A stretch of 64,000 nt of DNA from Streptomyces sp. NRRL F-5135 (GCF_000719775.1 NZ_JOHR01000006.1:1-64000), one strand, 5' to 3'. Shown: positions 38,700 to 47,069, counted from the stretch's first letter. Numbers and translations are program-made. The notes: a model not told the origin generated them from the letters alone.

Positions 38700-38813
38700 A
38701 CCGGCTTGGCAGCACCGTGCTGCTCCGTGGCGCATAGCGGCAGGACCGCGTACGCATGCCGCTCCCGAGACGTCCGCGATCTCGACGAGCCCGGACGCCC
38801 GCGACTCGCCCAC
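38700..38813 (-). pseudogene. Creatininase N-terminal remnant
   Basis: From a GTG at 38813 the DNA follows the start of the intact creatininase but is frameshifted. In the shifted frame AVLPLCATEQHGAA matches the metal-site motif AVLPLGATEQHGAH. It ends at the IS5 remnant. Confidence 0.7.
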
Positions 38814-38847
38814 GTGTGGTTACTCCTTCCTGGCCGACCCTCTCGTT

Positions 38848-38929
38848 GTTATTGGTGTCTAACGCAAATTGGCTCACCGGTGGCTGCTTGACCTGGATTG
38901 AACTACCTTATATGTTATTGAAGATTAAC
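38848..38929. promoter_or_regulatory. Divergent promoter, two GTTA-N8-TAAC sites
   Basis: Sites lie at 38848-38863 and 38914-38929. TTGACC (38888-38893) and TATGTT (38911-38916) are 17 bases apart. Layout and spacing duplicate the region at 28744-28825 exactly (66 bases from site to site). Confidence 0.65.
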
Positions 38930-38948
38930 ATTCGATGGAAGGGTCGTC

Positions 38949-39143
38949 ATGGACTTCATCCTCATGACTGAGGGGGACACCCCGGTCGGGCTCACGCATG
39001 AGCACCGCTGTCAGGAGCTGATCGAGGAGGTGCTGCTGGCGGAGCGGGTGGGCTTCGATGCCTTCGGCAGTTCCGAGCAGCACGTCGCCCTGGGTGCGAC
39101 TTCGGTCGCCGCACACACTGCCCGGGAGGTGTGGAATGGCTGA
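38949..39143 (+). pseudogene. Truncated LLM monooxygenase, third copy
   Basis: The 64-codon frame equals the first 49 residues of the intact LLM (MDFILMTEGDTPVGLTHEHR to SSEQHVALG) and then runs into AHTAREVWNG and a stop. The rest of the barrel is absent. The stop overlaps the flavin reductase start by 8 bases, so the remnant may still couple translation of that gene. Confidence 0.8.
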
Positions 39144-39636
39144 TCAAGTCCAGGGTCTGGATGTGGCCGCCTTCCGCTCGGCACTGGCTCAGTTCCCTTC
39201 AGGCGTAACGATCGTGACGACCCGAGGCGCTGGCGGCACGCCGTACGGATTCACCGCGAGTTCCTTCGCGGCCTTGTCGCTTGACCCGCCACTCATTCTT
39301 GTTTGTCTGGACCAAGGGGCGGACTGCTTCCCTGCCTTCGTCGCGGCTGAGCAGTTCGTGGTGAACATCGTGACGCCCGGACATGCGAAGTTGGCGATGA
39401 AGTTCGCCACGAAGGGCGAGAACAAGTTCGCACACGGGAGCTTCGAACCCGACGAAAATGGTCATCCGATACTGCCCGATGCCGCCGCGGTCATCCGCTG
39501 CGAGCTGGAGGAAGCAGTACCCGGAGGAGACCACGTCATCCTCATCGGCCGAGTACACGACGCCCGGATAGGTGGTGGCAGGCCGGTCACGTGGTATCGA
39601 GGCGACTTCCTCCACCTCGGGGAGAGCGTTGCATAA
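39136..39636 (+). CDS. Flavin reductase domain protein
   Basis: The 166-residue protein has the FMN-binding split-barrel pattern of HpaC/DIM6-type NAD(P)H:flavin reductases. Motifs are FRSALAQFPSGVTIVTTRG, GFTASSFAALSLDPPLILVC, the NIVTPGH segment and GGDHVILIGRVHDA near the end. It would supply reduced flavin to the LLM monooxygenase encoded at 34875. ATG at 39136 inside the end of the truncated LLM frame; GGGAGG lies upstream. A 5'-truncated second copy is at 30811-31100. Confidence 0.88.
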   Translation: MADQVQGLDVAAFRSALAQFPSGVTIVTTRGAGGTPYGFTASSFAALSLDPPLILVCLDQGADCFPAFVAAEQFVVNIVTPGHAKLAMKFATKGENKFAHGSFEPDENGHPILPDAAAVIRCELEEAVPGGDHVILIGRVHDARIGGGRPVTWYRGDFLHLGESVA

Positions 39637-39689
39637 ACCACATCAGGCCCGGATCGACAGTCGTCACACTACTGGCGCTGAGTGATTTC

Positions 39690-40690
39690 GAGCGGATCCC
39701 TGCTGATTCTCCAGCCAGATCTGGCTCCGGGCGGTGCGGTGCAGAGAGAGATTCCGCAGGCCGGTGGCCCGGGTGGTCCGGATGCGGTCCTCGGCCCGGG
39801 CCCGCAAGCGGTGACGGAACTCGAGCTCTGCGATCGATCGGCCGGCCGGCCGGCCGGAGGTGTTGGTGGCGAAACAGATCAACCGCATGCCGTCCGTCCG
39901 CGAGCCTCAACTGAGCCCCAGGGTACGGCCCTTTTTTTCCTGATGGTCAGCCGCATGCCCTTCGGCCAGCCGTCCAGGACATCGCCGGTGAGTTCGGCGC
40001 CCCAGGCGCCGTCACGGATCTCGCCCTCGGCCTCGACGGCGGGCGTCCAGGCGGATTCCGGAACCTTCAGCACCTGCTGGTGGATGGTGTCCGTGATCAC
40101 CATGCCGGCCGAGTAGGACAGCCGCCGTCCTCGCTGAGCGAGCCAGGCGACGAAGTCGTGGGTGCCGCCCCGCGGGGTCGGTGCGTATCAGGGTCTGACG
40201 TCTGCGCCAGCACTTCTTCGGCAGTTGAGTCAGGGCCAGTTGGGCGGCGGTGATGTGGTCGGCCGCCGTGTTCGAGCTGCCCGAATCGGGCGCTTTCCCG
40301 TCGGCCAACTGCCCGGCCCGCTCGCGCGTTTCGGCCCGCGCAGCACGGACCGCCCGAAGGGACTTCTCCCCGGAGGCGGCAAGGGGCTCGACCATGCGGG
40401 AGACCGTCGGGTCGGAGGCGACCGGCCCGAACACAGCCGGCTCGCCCGCAACATGCCGACATCGGCCAGGCAGTCTCCGCCCAACGCGACCGTCAGCGCG
40501 GCGTCCAGCAGGACCTTCCCGGGATCATGGACAGCTCGCGGCTTCCGCCACGGCGCCAATGCCACGGATATTGCCTGGTCGAGGCCGAACCGGCCTTCGA
40601 GACCACTTGGCGGCCGCACCCTGGCTCGGACTCCCGGTCTGTCAGCCGAATGCAGCTGCCGCGATGCCTGGTGTCAGCACGTCCAGACCG
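39690..40690 (-). pseudogene. IS1380-family transposase, degraded
   Basis: Pieces of one IS1380-type transposase are read leftward in several frames: VVSKAG near 40610, LDQAISVALAPWRKPRAVHD, MFGPVASDPTVSRMVEPLAA, SNTAADHITAAQLALTQLPK, the VPESAWTPAVEAEGEIRDGA part and RHRLRARAEDRIRTTRATGL. About 70 residues with the first catalytic Asp are deleted between LADGKAPD and SNTAADH. The C-terminus is missing after QIWLE. Not functional. Confidence 0.8.
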
Positions 40691-40745
40691 GATGCGCTGC
40701 CGAACGGCCCGGTGGAGTAGTCCACCGGGTCGTGATTGCGTCGGT

Positions 40746-40765
40746 GACCAGCTATGCAGCTGGTC
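40746..40765. repeat. Perfect hairpin next to IS1380 remnant
   Basis: GACCAGCT (40746-40753) and AGCTGGTC (40758-40765) flank ATGC. It could be a terminator or part of an IS end. The stretch to 40900 shows no gene. Confidence 0.45.
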
Positions 40766-40900
40766 GAACACCCGCAGCGTGATCAGGCAGGAGCTGGCGA
40801 GTTCCTCAGCAGGTAGTTGATGGTGCACGGCACCGGTGCTGCGTGGGCTGTCCGAAACCCGGCTTCTGAGCACAGGTGCGGAGCGCGGTCATCAGCGTGG

Positions 40901-42184
40901 TTACTGACGCCGATGATGCCTGATGACCGTCGACACGTGAACGTGGCGGTCGCGTCCAGCACCGTAACCGGCCGCGGCCATGACCAGGCTCAACGCGATG
41001 AGGAGGATGAGAGCACCAGTCCAGCTGTTGGTGGTGTCGTGGAGGATGCCGAGAAGAAGGGGCCCGGCCGCCGCGACGAGGTAGCCGATGGACTGAGCCA
41101 TCCCGGCCAGGGCTGTGGTCTCGCTGGTGCCACTGGCGCGATGGCTCTGGAAGCTCAGGGCGAGCACGAGGCAGACACCGGCACCCAACCCGAGAAGAGT
41201 GCACGCCGCGACTGCCAGGGATGGAAGAAGGAGGAGAATCGCGAAGCCCCCAGCGACGAGCAGTGATCCCGCAGCAGCAACGAAGCGCTGGTCGTGACGG
41301 CCTCGAGTGATCAAAGGCAGCAACATGCTCGTGATCAGTGCGACGAGCTGGTAGTGAAACAGCATCCAACCAGCAGTTGTAGTACTCATGCCCTGCTTGC
41401 TGAGGATGCTGGGCAGCCAAGCGACGGCGGTGTAAAAGGCAAGGGATTGCAGGCCCATGAAGAAGGACACCTGCCATGCCAGCCAGGATCGCCACGGGGT
41501 GGGAGCGTGTGTTCCGTCAGACTGAGCGCCGCCCTCCGCCCGGGCCCCGCGCAGTCGAGGCAGCCACACCGCGAGAGCAGCGAGGGCGACGACCACCCCC
41601 CAGGCCAGAGCCGAATGCCAGGTGCCGGGGAGGGCGCCTGCAAGGGGGACGGAGATGCCGGACGACAAGGCAGCGACCAATCCCATAGCGGTGACGTAGA
41701 GGGCGCTGACGGTATGAACCTTCGGGCCAGGCACATGTGTACGAATCACCGTGGGCAAGAGGACATTGCCCACGGCGATCGCCCCCGAGAGGATCACGGT
41801 TCCGGCAAACAGGCAGGCAATCGAAGGAAGGGACCGGATAACGGTGCCCGCTGACAGCACCGCGAGAGAAGCCACCAGGAGTCGGGTGGTGCCGAACCGG
41901 TGCGAGGCCCGTCCGACGAAGGGCGAAGTCGCAGCGAACACAAGCAGCGGCAGCGTACTCAGTACGCCACCCGCCGACGCAGACAACCCGGTGTCCTGCT
42001 CGATGGCGGGCAGTAGTGTGCCCACACCCGTCAGGGTCGCGCGCAGGTTCGCCGCCACCAGAAGAACAGCGATCAAGAGGCCAGCTGAAAGGGCAGGCGT
42101 AGGATTCGGCTTCTTCACGGTCGGGGCCTGATCGCCCTGTACCACCGCGGTGAGGCCGACGGGGGAGTTCCTTGAGGTGGTCAC
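40901..42184 (-). CDS. CynX/NimT-type MFS transporter
   Basis: The 427-residue inner-membrane protein has about twelve hydrophobic segments. The start LLIAVLLVAANLRATLTGVGTLLP and LSTLPLLVFAATSPFVGRASHRFG are typical of the CynX/NimT (cyanate/nitroimidazole) branch of the major facilitator superfamily. Its GTG start overlaps the stop of the upstream GntR gene (GTGA), so the regulator is co-transcribed and probably controls it. The substrate is unknown. Confidence 0.88.
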   Translation of the reverse strand: MTTSRNSPVGLTAVVQGDQAPTVKKPNPTPALSAGLLIAVLLVAANLRATLTGVGTLLPAIEQDTGLSASAGGVLSTLPLLVFAATSPFVGRASHRFGTTRLLVASLAVLSAGTVIRSLPSIACLFAGTVILSGAIAVGNVLLPTVIRTHVPGPKVHTVSALYVTAMGLVAALSSGISVPLAGALPGTWHSALAWGVVVALAALAVWLPRLRGARAEGGAQSDGTHAPTPWRSWLAWQVSFFMGLQSLAFYTAVAWLPSILSKQGMSTTTAGWMLFHYQLVALITSMLLPLITRGRHDQRFVAAAGSLLVAGGFAILLLLPSLAVAACTLLGLGAGVCLVLALSFQSHRASGTSETTALAGMAQSIGYLVAAAGPLLLGILHDTTNSWTGALILLIALSLVMAAAGYGAGRDRHVHVSTVIRHHRRQ

Positions 42185-42873
42185 TGCTGCCGTTCCGTTC
42201 CGGTCTCGGTGAGCTTCACGATTTCGGTGGCGCAGTAGCGTGCGCCGAGCTCGTCCTGGGCAGCGATCGCCTCCACAAGACGCCTATGCAGAAGGGTGTG
42301 TTCTGAGGCTGTCTCGCTGGGCCAGAGTGTGCCGCCGATCTGCTCGGTGACCGCGACGCGGAGGACGTCGTACACCTCGGTGAGCAAGGTGTTCCCACTG
42401 GCACTCACTACGGCCTGGTGGAAGCGGGTGTCGGCCTCCGCGATGGCGGCCATCTCCTCTGAATCCGCGGTCTCCTCGGCCTCGCCGAGGAGGCGCCGAA
42501 GGTGAAGCAGGTCATTCTCGGTACGTCTCAACGCGGCCTGGCCGGAGGCGTACTCCTCCAGGACTGCACGCAGTTCCAGTACGTCGCTCCGCCTCGAAGT
42601 GTTGGCACGTCTCATCAGTACCGAGTGCATTTCGCTCGATGTCCGGACGTACGTCCCGTCGCCCTGGCGAGCCTCCAGAAGGCCCAGATGCACCAGCGCA
42701 CCGATCGCTTCCCGGACCGTCGTGCGCCCGACGCCGAGCTGCTTGACCAGCTCATGTTCGGGCGGGACCCGCATTCCTACCGGCCATGCGCCGGATGTGA
42801 TCTGTTCACGGAGGGTGTCCACCAGTTGCGCCGACAAGTTCGCGACACGGCGCGGCGCTCGGAGATCTTTCAT
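42181..42873 (-). CDS. FadR-type GntR regulator (FCD domain)
   Basis: The 230-residue regulator has a GntR winged helix (LREQITSGAWPVGMRVPPEHELVKQLGVGRTTVREAI, residues about 20-56). An all-helical FCD ligand domain follows with the usual metal/ligand residues in ADTRFHQAVVSASGN and HTLLHRRLVEAI. ATG at 42873. A palindrome 20 bases upstream fits autoregulation. It is coupled to the MFS gene that follows. Confidence 0.9.
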   Translation of the reverse strand: MKDLRAPRRVANLSAQLVDTLREQITSGAWPVGMRVPPEHELVKQLGVGRTTVREAIGALVHLGLLEARQGDGTYVRTSSEMHSVLMRRANTSRRSDVLELRAVLEEYASGQAALRRTENDLLHLRRLLGEAEETADSEEMAAIAEADTRFHQAVVSASGNTLLTEVYDVLRVAVTEQIGGTLWPSETASEHTLLHRRLVEAIAAQDELGARYCATEIVKLTETGTERQQ

Positions 42874-42892
42874 AAGGTGACCCTAACATCGA

Positions 42893-42903
42893 ATGTCTGA
42901 CAT
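42893..42903 (-). promoter_or_regulatory. GntR operator palindrome
   Basis: ATGTCTGACAT is a perfect odd palindrome containing TGTCnGACA, a pattern used by FadR-type regulators. It lies 20 bases upstream of the GntR start. Confidence 0.6.
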
Positions 42904-42940
42904 CTGCGCAGTGCGCCGGCCCCATCGCCACTCAGCACGC

Positions 42941-43021
42941 CGCAGGAAGCGGTTCCCCCACCCGATGGTCATGATCAGCGAGCGGCCCGCAGAAGTCGCA
43001 GACCGCGCTGTTCCCGGGCAT
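42941..43021 (+). pseudogene. IS30-family transposase scrap
   Basis: One frame reads PMVMISERPAEVADRAVPGH then W, matching the IS30 block that leads into the catalytic domain (normally followed by EGDLI). It stops after about 25 residues, where Tn3-like sequence begins. Confidence 0.6.
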
Positions 43022-43029
43022 TGGGGAGG

Positions 43030-43300
43030 GACGGCACCCTGACCGGCCCGGACAAGGAGCACGCCGAGACGTCGGTGCTCGCGCTGCACCTGCTCCAGTC
43101 CGCGCTCGTCCACGTCAACATGGCCCAAGAAGGTCACGCCCGAGGACCGGCGCGGCCTGACCGCGCTGTTCTGGTCGAACGTCAACCCGTACGGCACGTT
43201 CCGGCCGGACATGGATAAGCGGCTCGACCCGGAGTTCGTGGTGCTCCACCCCCGCACCCCGGCGGACGCCGCCGACCGATCGAGCACGGAGACACGATGA
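43030..43300 (+). pseudogene. Tn3-family transposase C-terminal remnant
   Basis: AETSVLALHLLQSALVHVNM in one frame continues after a frameshift near 43128 as VTPEDRRGLTALFWSNVNPY then GTFRPDMDKRLDPE, the C-terminal end of Tn3-type TnpA. It then runs to a TGA at 43298. The bulk of the transposase is absent. Confidence 0.7.
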
Positions 43301-43344
43301 AGGACTTCGCTGACCTCACCGACCCTCGAACAAAGGGGTGTCGG

Positions 43345-44121
43345 CTACGGCTTGTGCACGTACGGGGTCGTGGTGCTCAGAGCGGCAAAGCCGAGCCGCT
43401 GCAGGATCGGGCGGCTCTCGTCGGAGGCGTCCACCTGCAGGTAGCGGTAGCCGTGCTTGGCGGCGATCTTGGCGCGGTGTGCAACCAGCGCCCGGTAGAT
43501 ACCCCGGCCGCGCCAGGCGGGTACAGTGCCGCCGCCCCAGAGGCTGGCGAACTCGGTGCCCGGGTGTAGTTCCAACCGCGCCCCGCAGACCGGCATGTCG
43601 TCGGCCATCGCGACGACCATACTGACTGTCCCCGGGCTCTCGACCAGCATGTCGAGCAGGCTCGGCCGCAGCCAGTCCGCAGTCGTCTCGAACGCTCCCT
43701 CGTGCGCGGACAGCATGAGCTCCACGTCGGCCGGGGTGGTCACCGGGTGCAGCCGGACACCCTCGGGCAGGCCGCCGCCATCGGGCACGTCCGCGATCCG
43801 GGCGATCATCAGGGCCTCGTCGGGCTCAGCCTCGAACCCGGCCGCCAGCAGCAGCTCGCCGAGATTCTCCGGCTGGTCGTGCGAGTAGTGCTTCCACTCG
43901 AACTCGCGGCCCAGCTCGGTGAAGTACCGCACCTGCTCGGCGATCGCCGACCGCGCCGTGGCCTGGTCCAGGCCGGACCAGACGACCGCGCTCCAGCCGC
44001 CCTTGGCACCGACCTGCCGCACCACCTTGCCGACCCGCTCGATCCGGGCGCCGGGCGCGTCGGCGAGGGTATCCCGCCGCATCTGACGGTCGAAGAGGGC
44101 GAGTACGTCCGAGGTATCCAT
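43345..44121 (-). CDS. GNAT-family N-acetyltransferase
   Basis: The 258-residue protein ends in a GNAT domain. The acetyl-CoA loop is GGGTVPAWRGRGIYRALVAHRAKIAAKHGYRYLQVDA, followed by SRPILQRLGFAALSTTTPY. The N-terminal half (about 110 residues) is a degenerate GNAT-like or helical part typical of longer actinobacterial members. Substrate not predictable. ATG at 44121. It has no operon partner. Confidence 0.88.
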   Translation of the reverse strand: MDTSDVLALFDRQMRRDTLADAPGARIERVGKVVRQVGAKGGWSAVVWSGLDQATARSAIAEQVRYFTELGREFEWKHYSHDQPENLGELLLAAGFEAEPDEALMIARIADVPDGGGLPEGVRLHPVTTPADVELMLSAHEGAFETTADWLRPSLLDMLVESPGTVSMVVAMADDMPVCGARLELHPGTEFASLWGGGTVPAWRGRGIYRALVAHRAKIAAKHGYRYLQVDASDESRPILQRLGFAALSTTTPYVHKP

Positions 44122-44409
44122 CCGCGCATTTCAGCACGGGCGAGAGGGCTCACCAAGCGGATTTCCGCCCACCCGGAGGGAAGAGCCACCGCCCCAACCG
44201 CCGCATCGCGACGGACATCGCCACCACGGTCGAGTCCGGCCGCTGCGCTGCCTCGCTGTCCGACCTCGCCACCGAACTCGAACCTCACCGCGCTGCCCGT
44301 CCTGTGCGTCGGTGACCGGCGTCAGCGGCGCCGCAACGCGTCCTCGCACAGCACCGTGCCCCGGCACGAGCCCGCCGCTTCGGGCAACCCACCTCGCGAA
44401 AGCCCGAGG
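44122..44409. other. Gap without recognisable gene
   Basis: About 290 bases between the acetyltransferase start and the MarR stop. I see no gene, strong hairpin or palindrome. It should hold the acetyltransferase promoter. Confidence 0.4.
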
Positions 44410-44874
44410 CTAGTCGGATCGAGCGCCATCGGTGTCCGTCGCGCTGCGCCGGGCTATGAGTTCATCCTCGATACGCCGGAGCGTGGCATTGACGATCTCG
44501 ATGGTGGCGGGGTCGTCGATGATGCCCCGGAGGGTCCGGTCCCAGTTGTCGCGGAGGATCTGGTGATTCTGGTGGGCCTTGTCGGTGGGGTACAGGCGCA
44601 CGCCTCGGGCGTTGCGGTCGTCCACGACGCGATCCACGAGCCCCCTCGTCTCCAGGCCACGCAGTACCCGGCTGAAGTTGCTCGACGGAAGCAGGGTCGC
44701 CTCCGACGCGGCTCGCGCGGACGTGCCGGGGTGTTGGTGGATGAACCGCATGACGCTGATCTCGATCGGCGTGCACGGCTCGAAGGCGGGGTCCGCCGGG
44801 GGCCGAAGCTGCCGCCCCACGGCGAAGACCAGGTCGGCCAGCTCGTGGAGACTGGCGGCTTCGACGTCGCTCAT
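44410..44874 (-). CDS. MarR-family regulator
   Basis: The 154-residue protein has a MarR winged helix (ISVMRFIHQHPGTSARAASEATLLPSSNFSRVLRGLETRGLVDRVVDDRNARGV, wing with DDRN). ATG at 44874; an upstream ATG at 44898 lies in the operator. It is divergent from an SDR gene, and a 42-base palindrome fills the gap. It probably represses both. Confidence 0.88.
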   Translation of the reverse strand: MSDVEAASLHELADLVFAVGRQLRPPADPAFEPCTPIEISVMRFIHQHPGTSARAASEATLLPSSNFSRVLRGLETRGLVDRVVDDRNARGVRLYPTDKAHQNHQILRDNWDRTLRGIIDDPATIEIVNATLRRIEDELIARRSATDTDGARSD

Positions 44875-44891
44875 GCCACGAGGATACCTTC

Positions 44892-44933
44892 CTATCACTT
44901 GACAGCTATCAATTGATAGTTGTCAAGTGATAG
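44892..44933. promoter_or_regulatory. 42-bp palindrome of three MarR sites
   Basis: Positions 44892-44912 and 44913-44933 are inverted copies with one mismatch. The palindrome contains three TnTCAnnTGAnA units, TATCACTTGACA (44893), TATCAATTGATA (44907) and TGTCAAGTGATA (44921), each 14 bases apart. Confidence 0.85.
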
Positions 44934-45015
44934 CATTGAAGGGCGGACGCCCCCGCGCCCCGAAGGCCGTGGCGCCGCTCAGGCAATCCACCGACTCATG
45001 GATGAGGAATCCCCT

Positions 45016-45753
45016 ATGGACATCAGCGGAGCCGTAGTACTCGTGACCGGAGCGTCGTCAGGTATCGGAGGGGCCACCGCACGCGCCGCCTCCCGCGCCG
45101 GTGCGCGCGTGGTGCTCCTCGCTCGCCGCGAGGAACGCATCCGACAGCTCGCCAAGGAACTCGGCGAGTCCGTGGCCCTGGCCGTGCCATGCGATGTGAC
45201 GGACCGGGTCCAGGTCGAGGCGGCCGTGGAAGCCGCGATCGAGAAGTTCGGGCGGATCGACGTCCTGGTGAACAACGCGGGCCAGGGGCTGCAGGCGACC
45301 GTCGACGCCATCGATCCCGAGGACTTCCGGGCCGTCCTCGAACTCAACCTTGTCGCACCCCTGACAGCGACGCAGGCCGTCCTTCCGCAGATGCGCAAGC
45401 AGGGAGCCGGGGCCATCGTGAACGTGGGCTCCGGGATCATCTGGTCGTCGCTGCCCGGATCCGGCGCATACTCCGCCTCCAAGGCCGCCCTCGCCAAGCT
45501 CTCGGCCATCGCCCGCGTCGAGCTCGCCGACGACAACATCGCCGTGTCGATGATGTTCCCGTCGATCACCGAGACCGAGTTCGTCAGGACGGTTCGCGGC
45601 GACGTCGCGGGCGCGCTGAAAATGGAGGGCTCCAGCGGCTTGGTACCCCAGTCGCCCGAGGGCGCCGCCGACACAATCCTCGATCTGATCAGGAGTGGCG
45701 CCGAGCAGGCCGACCTCGTCCCGGAGGAGTACGGCGGCACGCTCAAAAGCTGA
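45016..45753 (+). CDS. SDR-family oxidoreductase
   Basis: The 245-residue classical SDR has VLVTGASSGIGGATARAA, NNAGQGLQATV, VNVGSG and the catalytic YSASKAAL. SDRs of this type act on many alcohols, ketones or sugars. ATG at 45016 with GAGGAA upstream; in-frame ATGs at 44998 and earlier lack a site. Controlled by the divergent MarR operator (inferred). Confidence 0.88.
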   Translation: MDISGAVVLVTGASSGIGGATARAASRAGARVVLLARREERIRQLAKELGESVALAVPCDVTDRVQVEAAVEAAIEKFGRIDVLVNNAGQGLQATVDAIDPEDFRAVLELNLVAPLTATQAVLPQMRKQGAGAIVNVGSGIIWSSLPGSGAYSASKAALAKLSAIARVELADDNIAVSMMFPSITETEFVRTVRGDVAGALKMEGSSGLVPQSPEGAADTILDLIRSGAEQADLVPEEYGGTLKS

Positions 45754-45893
45754 GCCACCGAAAACTGAAAATACCCCGACGCACGTCATGAGGCCGGGCG
45801 GGCAACGCCTTCCGCCGCTGTCGACGAAGCACAGGCGGCAGTGGTGGAAGGACACGCACCACCCGGTCCGTTATCGAGGAAGAGACACGGCAA

Positions 45894-46826
45894 ATGGAGA
45901 TAGGCGTAGGGCTGCCGGGTCATGTCACCGGAGTTGAGGAGCGTACGTTGGTGACGTGGGCGCGGCGGGCCGAGGAGCGGGGATTCGCCTCGCTGATCGC
46001 CGGCGACCGCCTGGCCTGGTCCACTCCGGAACCCCTGATCACACTGGCCGCGGCTGCCGGGGCCACCGAACGCATCCGGTTGGTCACGAGCGTGCTGCTG
46101 GCCCCGCTGCACACCAACCCCGCATTGTTCGCCAAGGCCGCGGCGACCTTGGACCGGATCGCGGGCGCCGGACGGCTGCATCTCGGTCTCGCTCCCGGAG
46201 CCCGCGAAGACGACTACCGGGCGAGCCACCTGGACTTCCGTACTCGAGGGCGTGCCCTGGACACACTGGTGGAACGCGTCACCGCCATCTGGCGGGGTGA
46301 AGAGGAGGTGGGTCCGGACCCGGTCACCCCCGGAGGGCCGCCACTGTGGTTCGGCGGCGCGTCGCAGGCGACGCTGCGGCGTATCGCCTCCCACGGCACC
46401 GGATGGATCGCCGGAACCGGCGGAGACATCGACGCGTTCATCACATTCGCCACCCGTCTCAACAGCCGCTGGAAGGAGGCCGGCAGGCAGGGACGTCCGC
46501 GCACCAGGGCCACGGCGATGTTCGCCCTCGGCGGCCACGCACACCGATCCCTCGCCCACGCCGTCAACGACTACTACGCCTTCGCCGGCCCCGACTACGT
46601 CCGGACCGTCATCGACGCAGCGGCCACCACCGCCGACGTGATCCACGCAACCGTCACTGTGCACGAAGCAGCCGGACTCGACGAACTCGTCTTCGTGGGC
46701 AACGACACCGACCCGAGGCAGATCGACCTGCTCGCCGACATCCTCGGGGACAAACTCACCTCCCCGAGCAGCACAACCAGGGCGCCGGACCGCGCATCGA
46801 CGAAAGCCACATCGCATTCCTCGTGA
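45894..46826 (+). CDS. LLM-class oxidoreductase, altered C-terminus
   Basis: The 310-residue luciferase-like protein has MEIGVGLPGHVTG, ARRAEERGFASLIAGDRL, TERIRLVTSVLLAPLHTNPA and LHLGLAPGARE, with F420/FMN-type binding features. The family part ends near LLADILGDKL at about 46755. The last 20 or so residues (SSTTRAPDRASTKATSHSS) are an out-of-frame reading of a glyoxalase-fold remnant that follows, so the natural end has been lost. It may still be active, since only the tail changed. Confidence 0.82.
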   Translation: MEIGVGLPGHVTGVEERTLVTWARRAEERGFASLIAGDRLAWSTPEPLITLAAAAGATERIRLVTSVLLAPLHTNPALFAKAAATLDRIAGAGRLHLGLAPGAREDDYRASHLDFRTRGRALDTLVERVTAIWRGEEEVGPDPVTPGGPPLWFGGASQATLRRIASHGTGWIAGTGGDIDAFITFATRLNSRWKEAGRQGRPRTRATAMFALGGHAHRSLAHAVNDYYAFAGPDYVRTVIDAAATTADVIHATVTVHEAAGLDELVFVGNDTDPRQIDLLADILGDKLTSPSSTTRAPDRASTKATSHSS

Positions 46827-47005
46827 CCGACGAAGAGTCCGACGCGAACCTGGCCCGCCTCAAGAAGAACTCCGTCCCCTTCTGGCCGAACCCGTCAAGA
46901 TCCGCGAAGGCGAGATCAACCACCTGTTCGGCGGGCGCGGCCTGTACACACTCGACCCCGGCGGCACGGTCCTGCCGAGTTCCCGGGCCACAGAGCTGCG
47001 GCTCC
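46772..47005 (+). pseudogene. VOC/glyoxalase-fold remnant
   Basis: RIDESHIAFLVTDEESDANL continues after a frameshift near 46885 as EGEINHLFGGRGLYTLDPGG, the metal- and substrate-binding end of a VOC-family protein. The N-terminus is missing. It overlaps the LLM stop codon. Confidence 0.6.
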
Positions 47006-47069
47006 GGCCGGTGCGGGTTGCTGGTGGTTCCGGCTGTCAGAACCTGCGGAATGCCACCGTGTTCCCTGG

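Noticed and set aside
27914..39640. Mycofactocin-type locus because of the creatininase homologue
   Set aside because: No radical SAM protein, precursor peptide or other mycofactocin genes are present.
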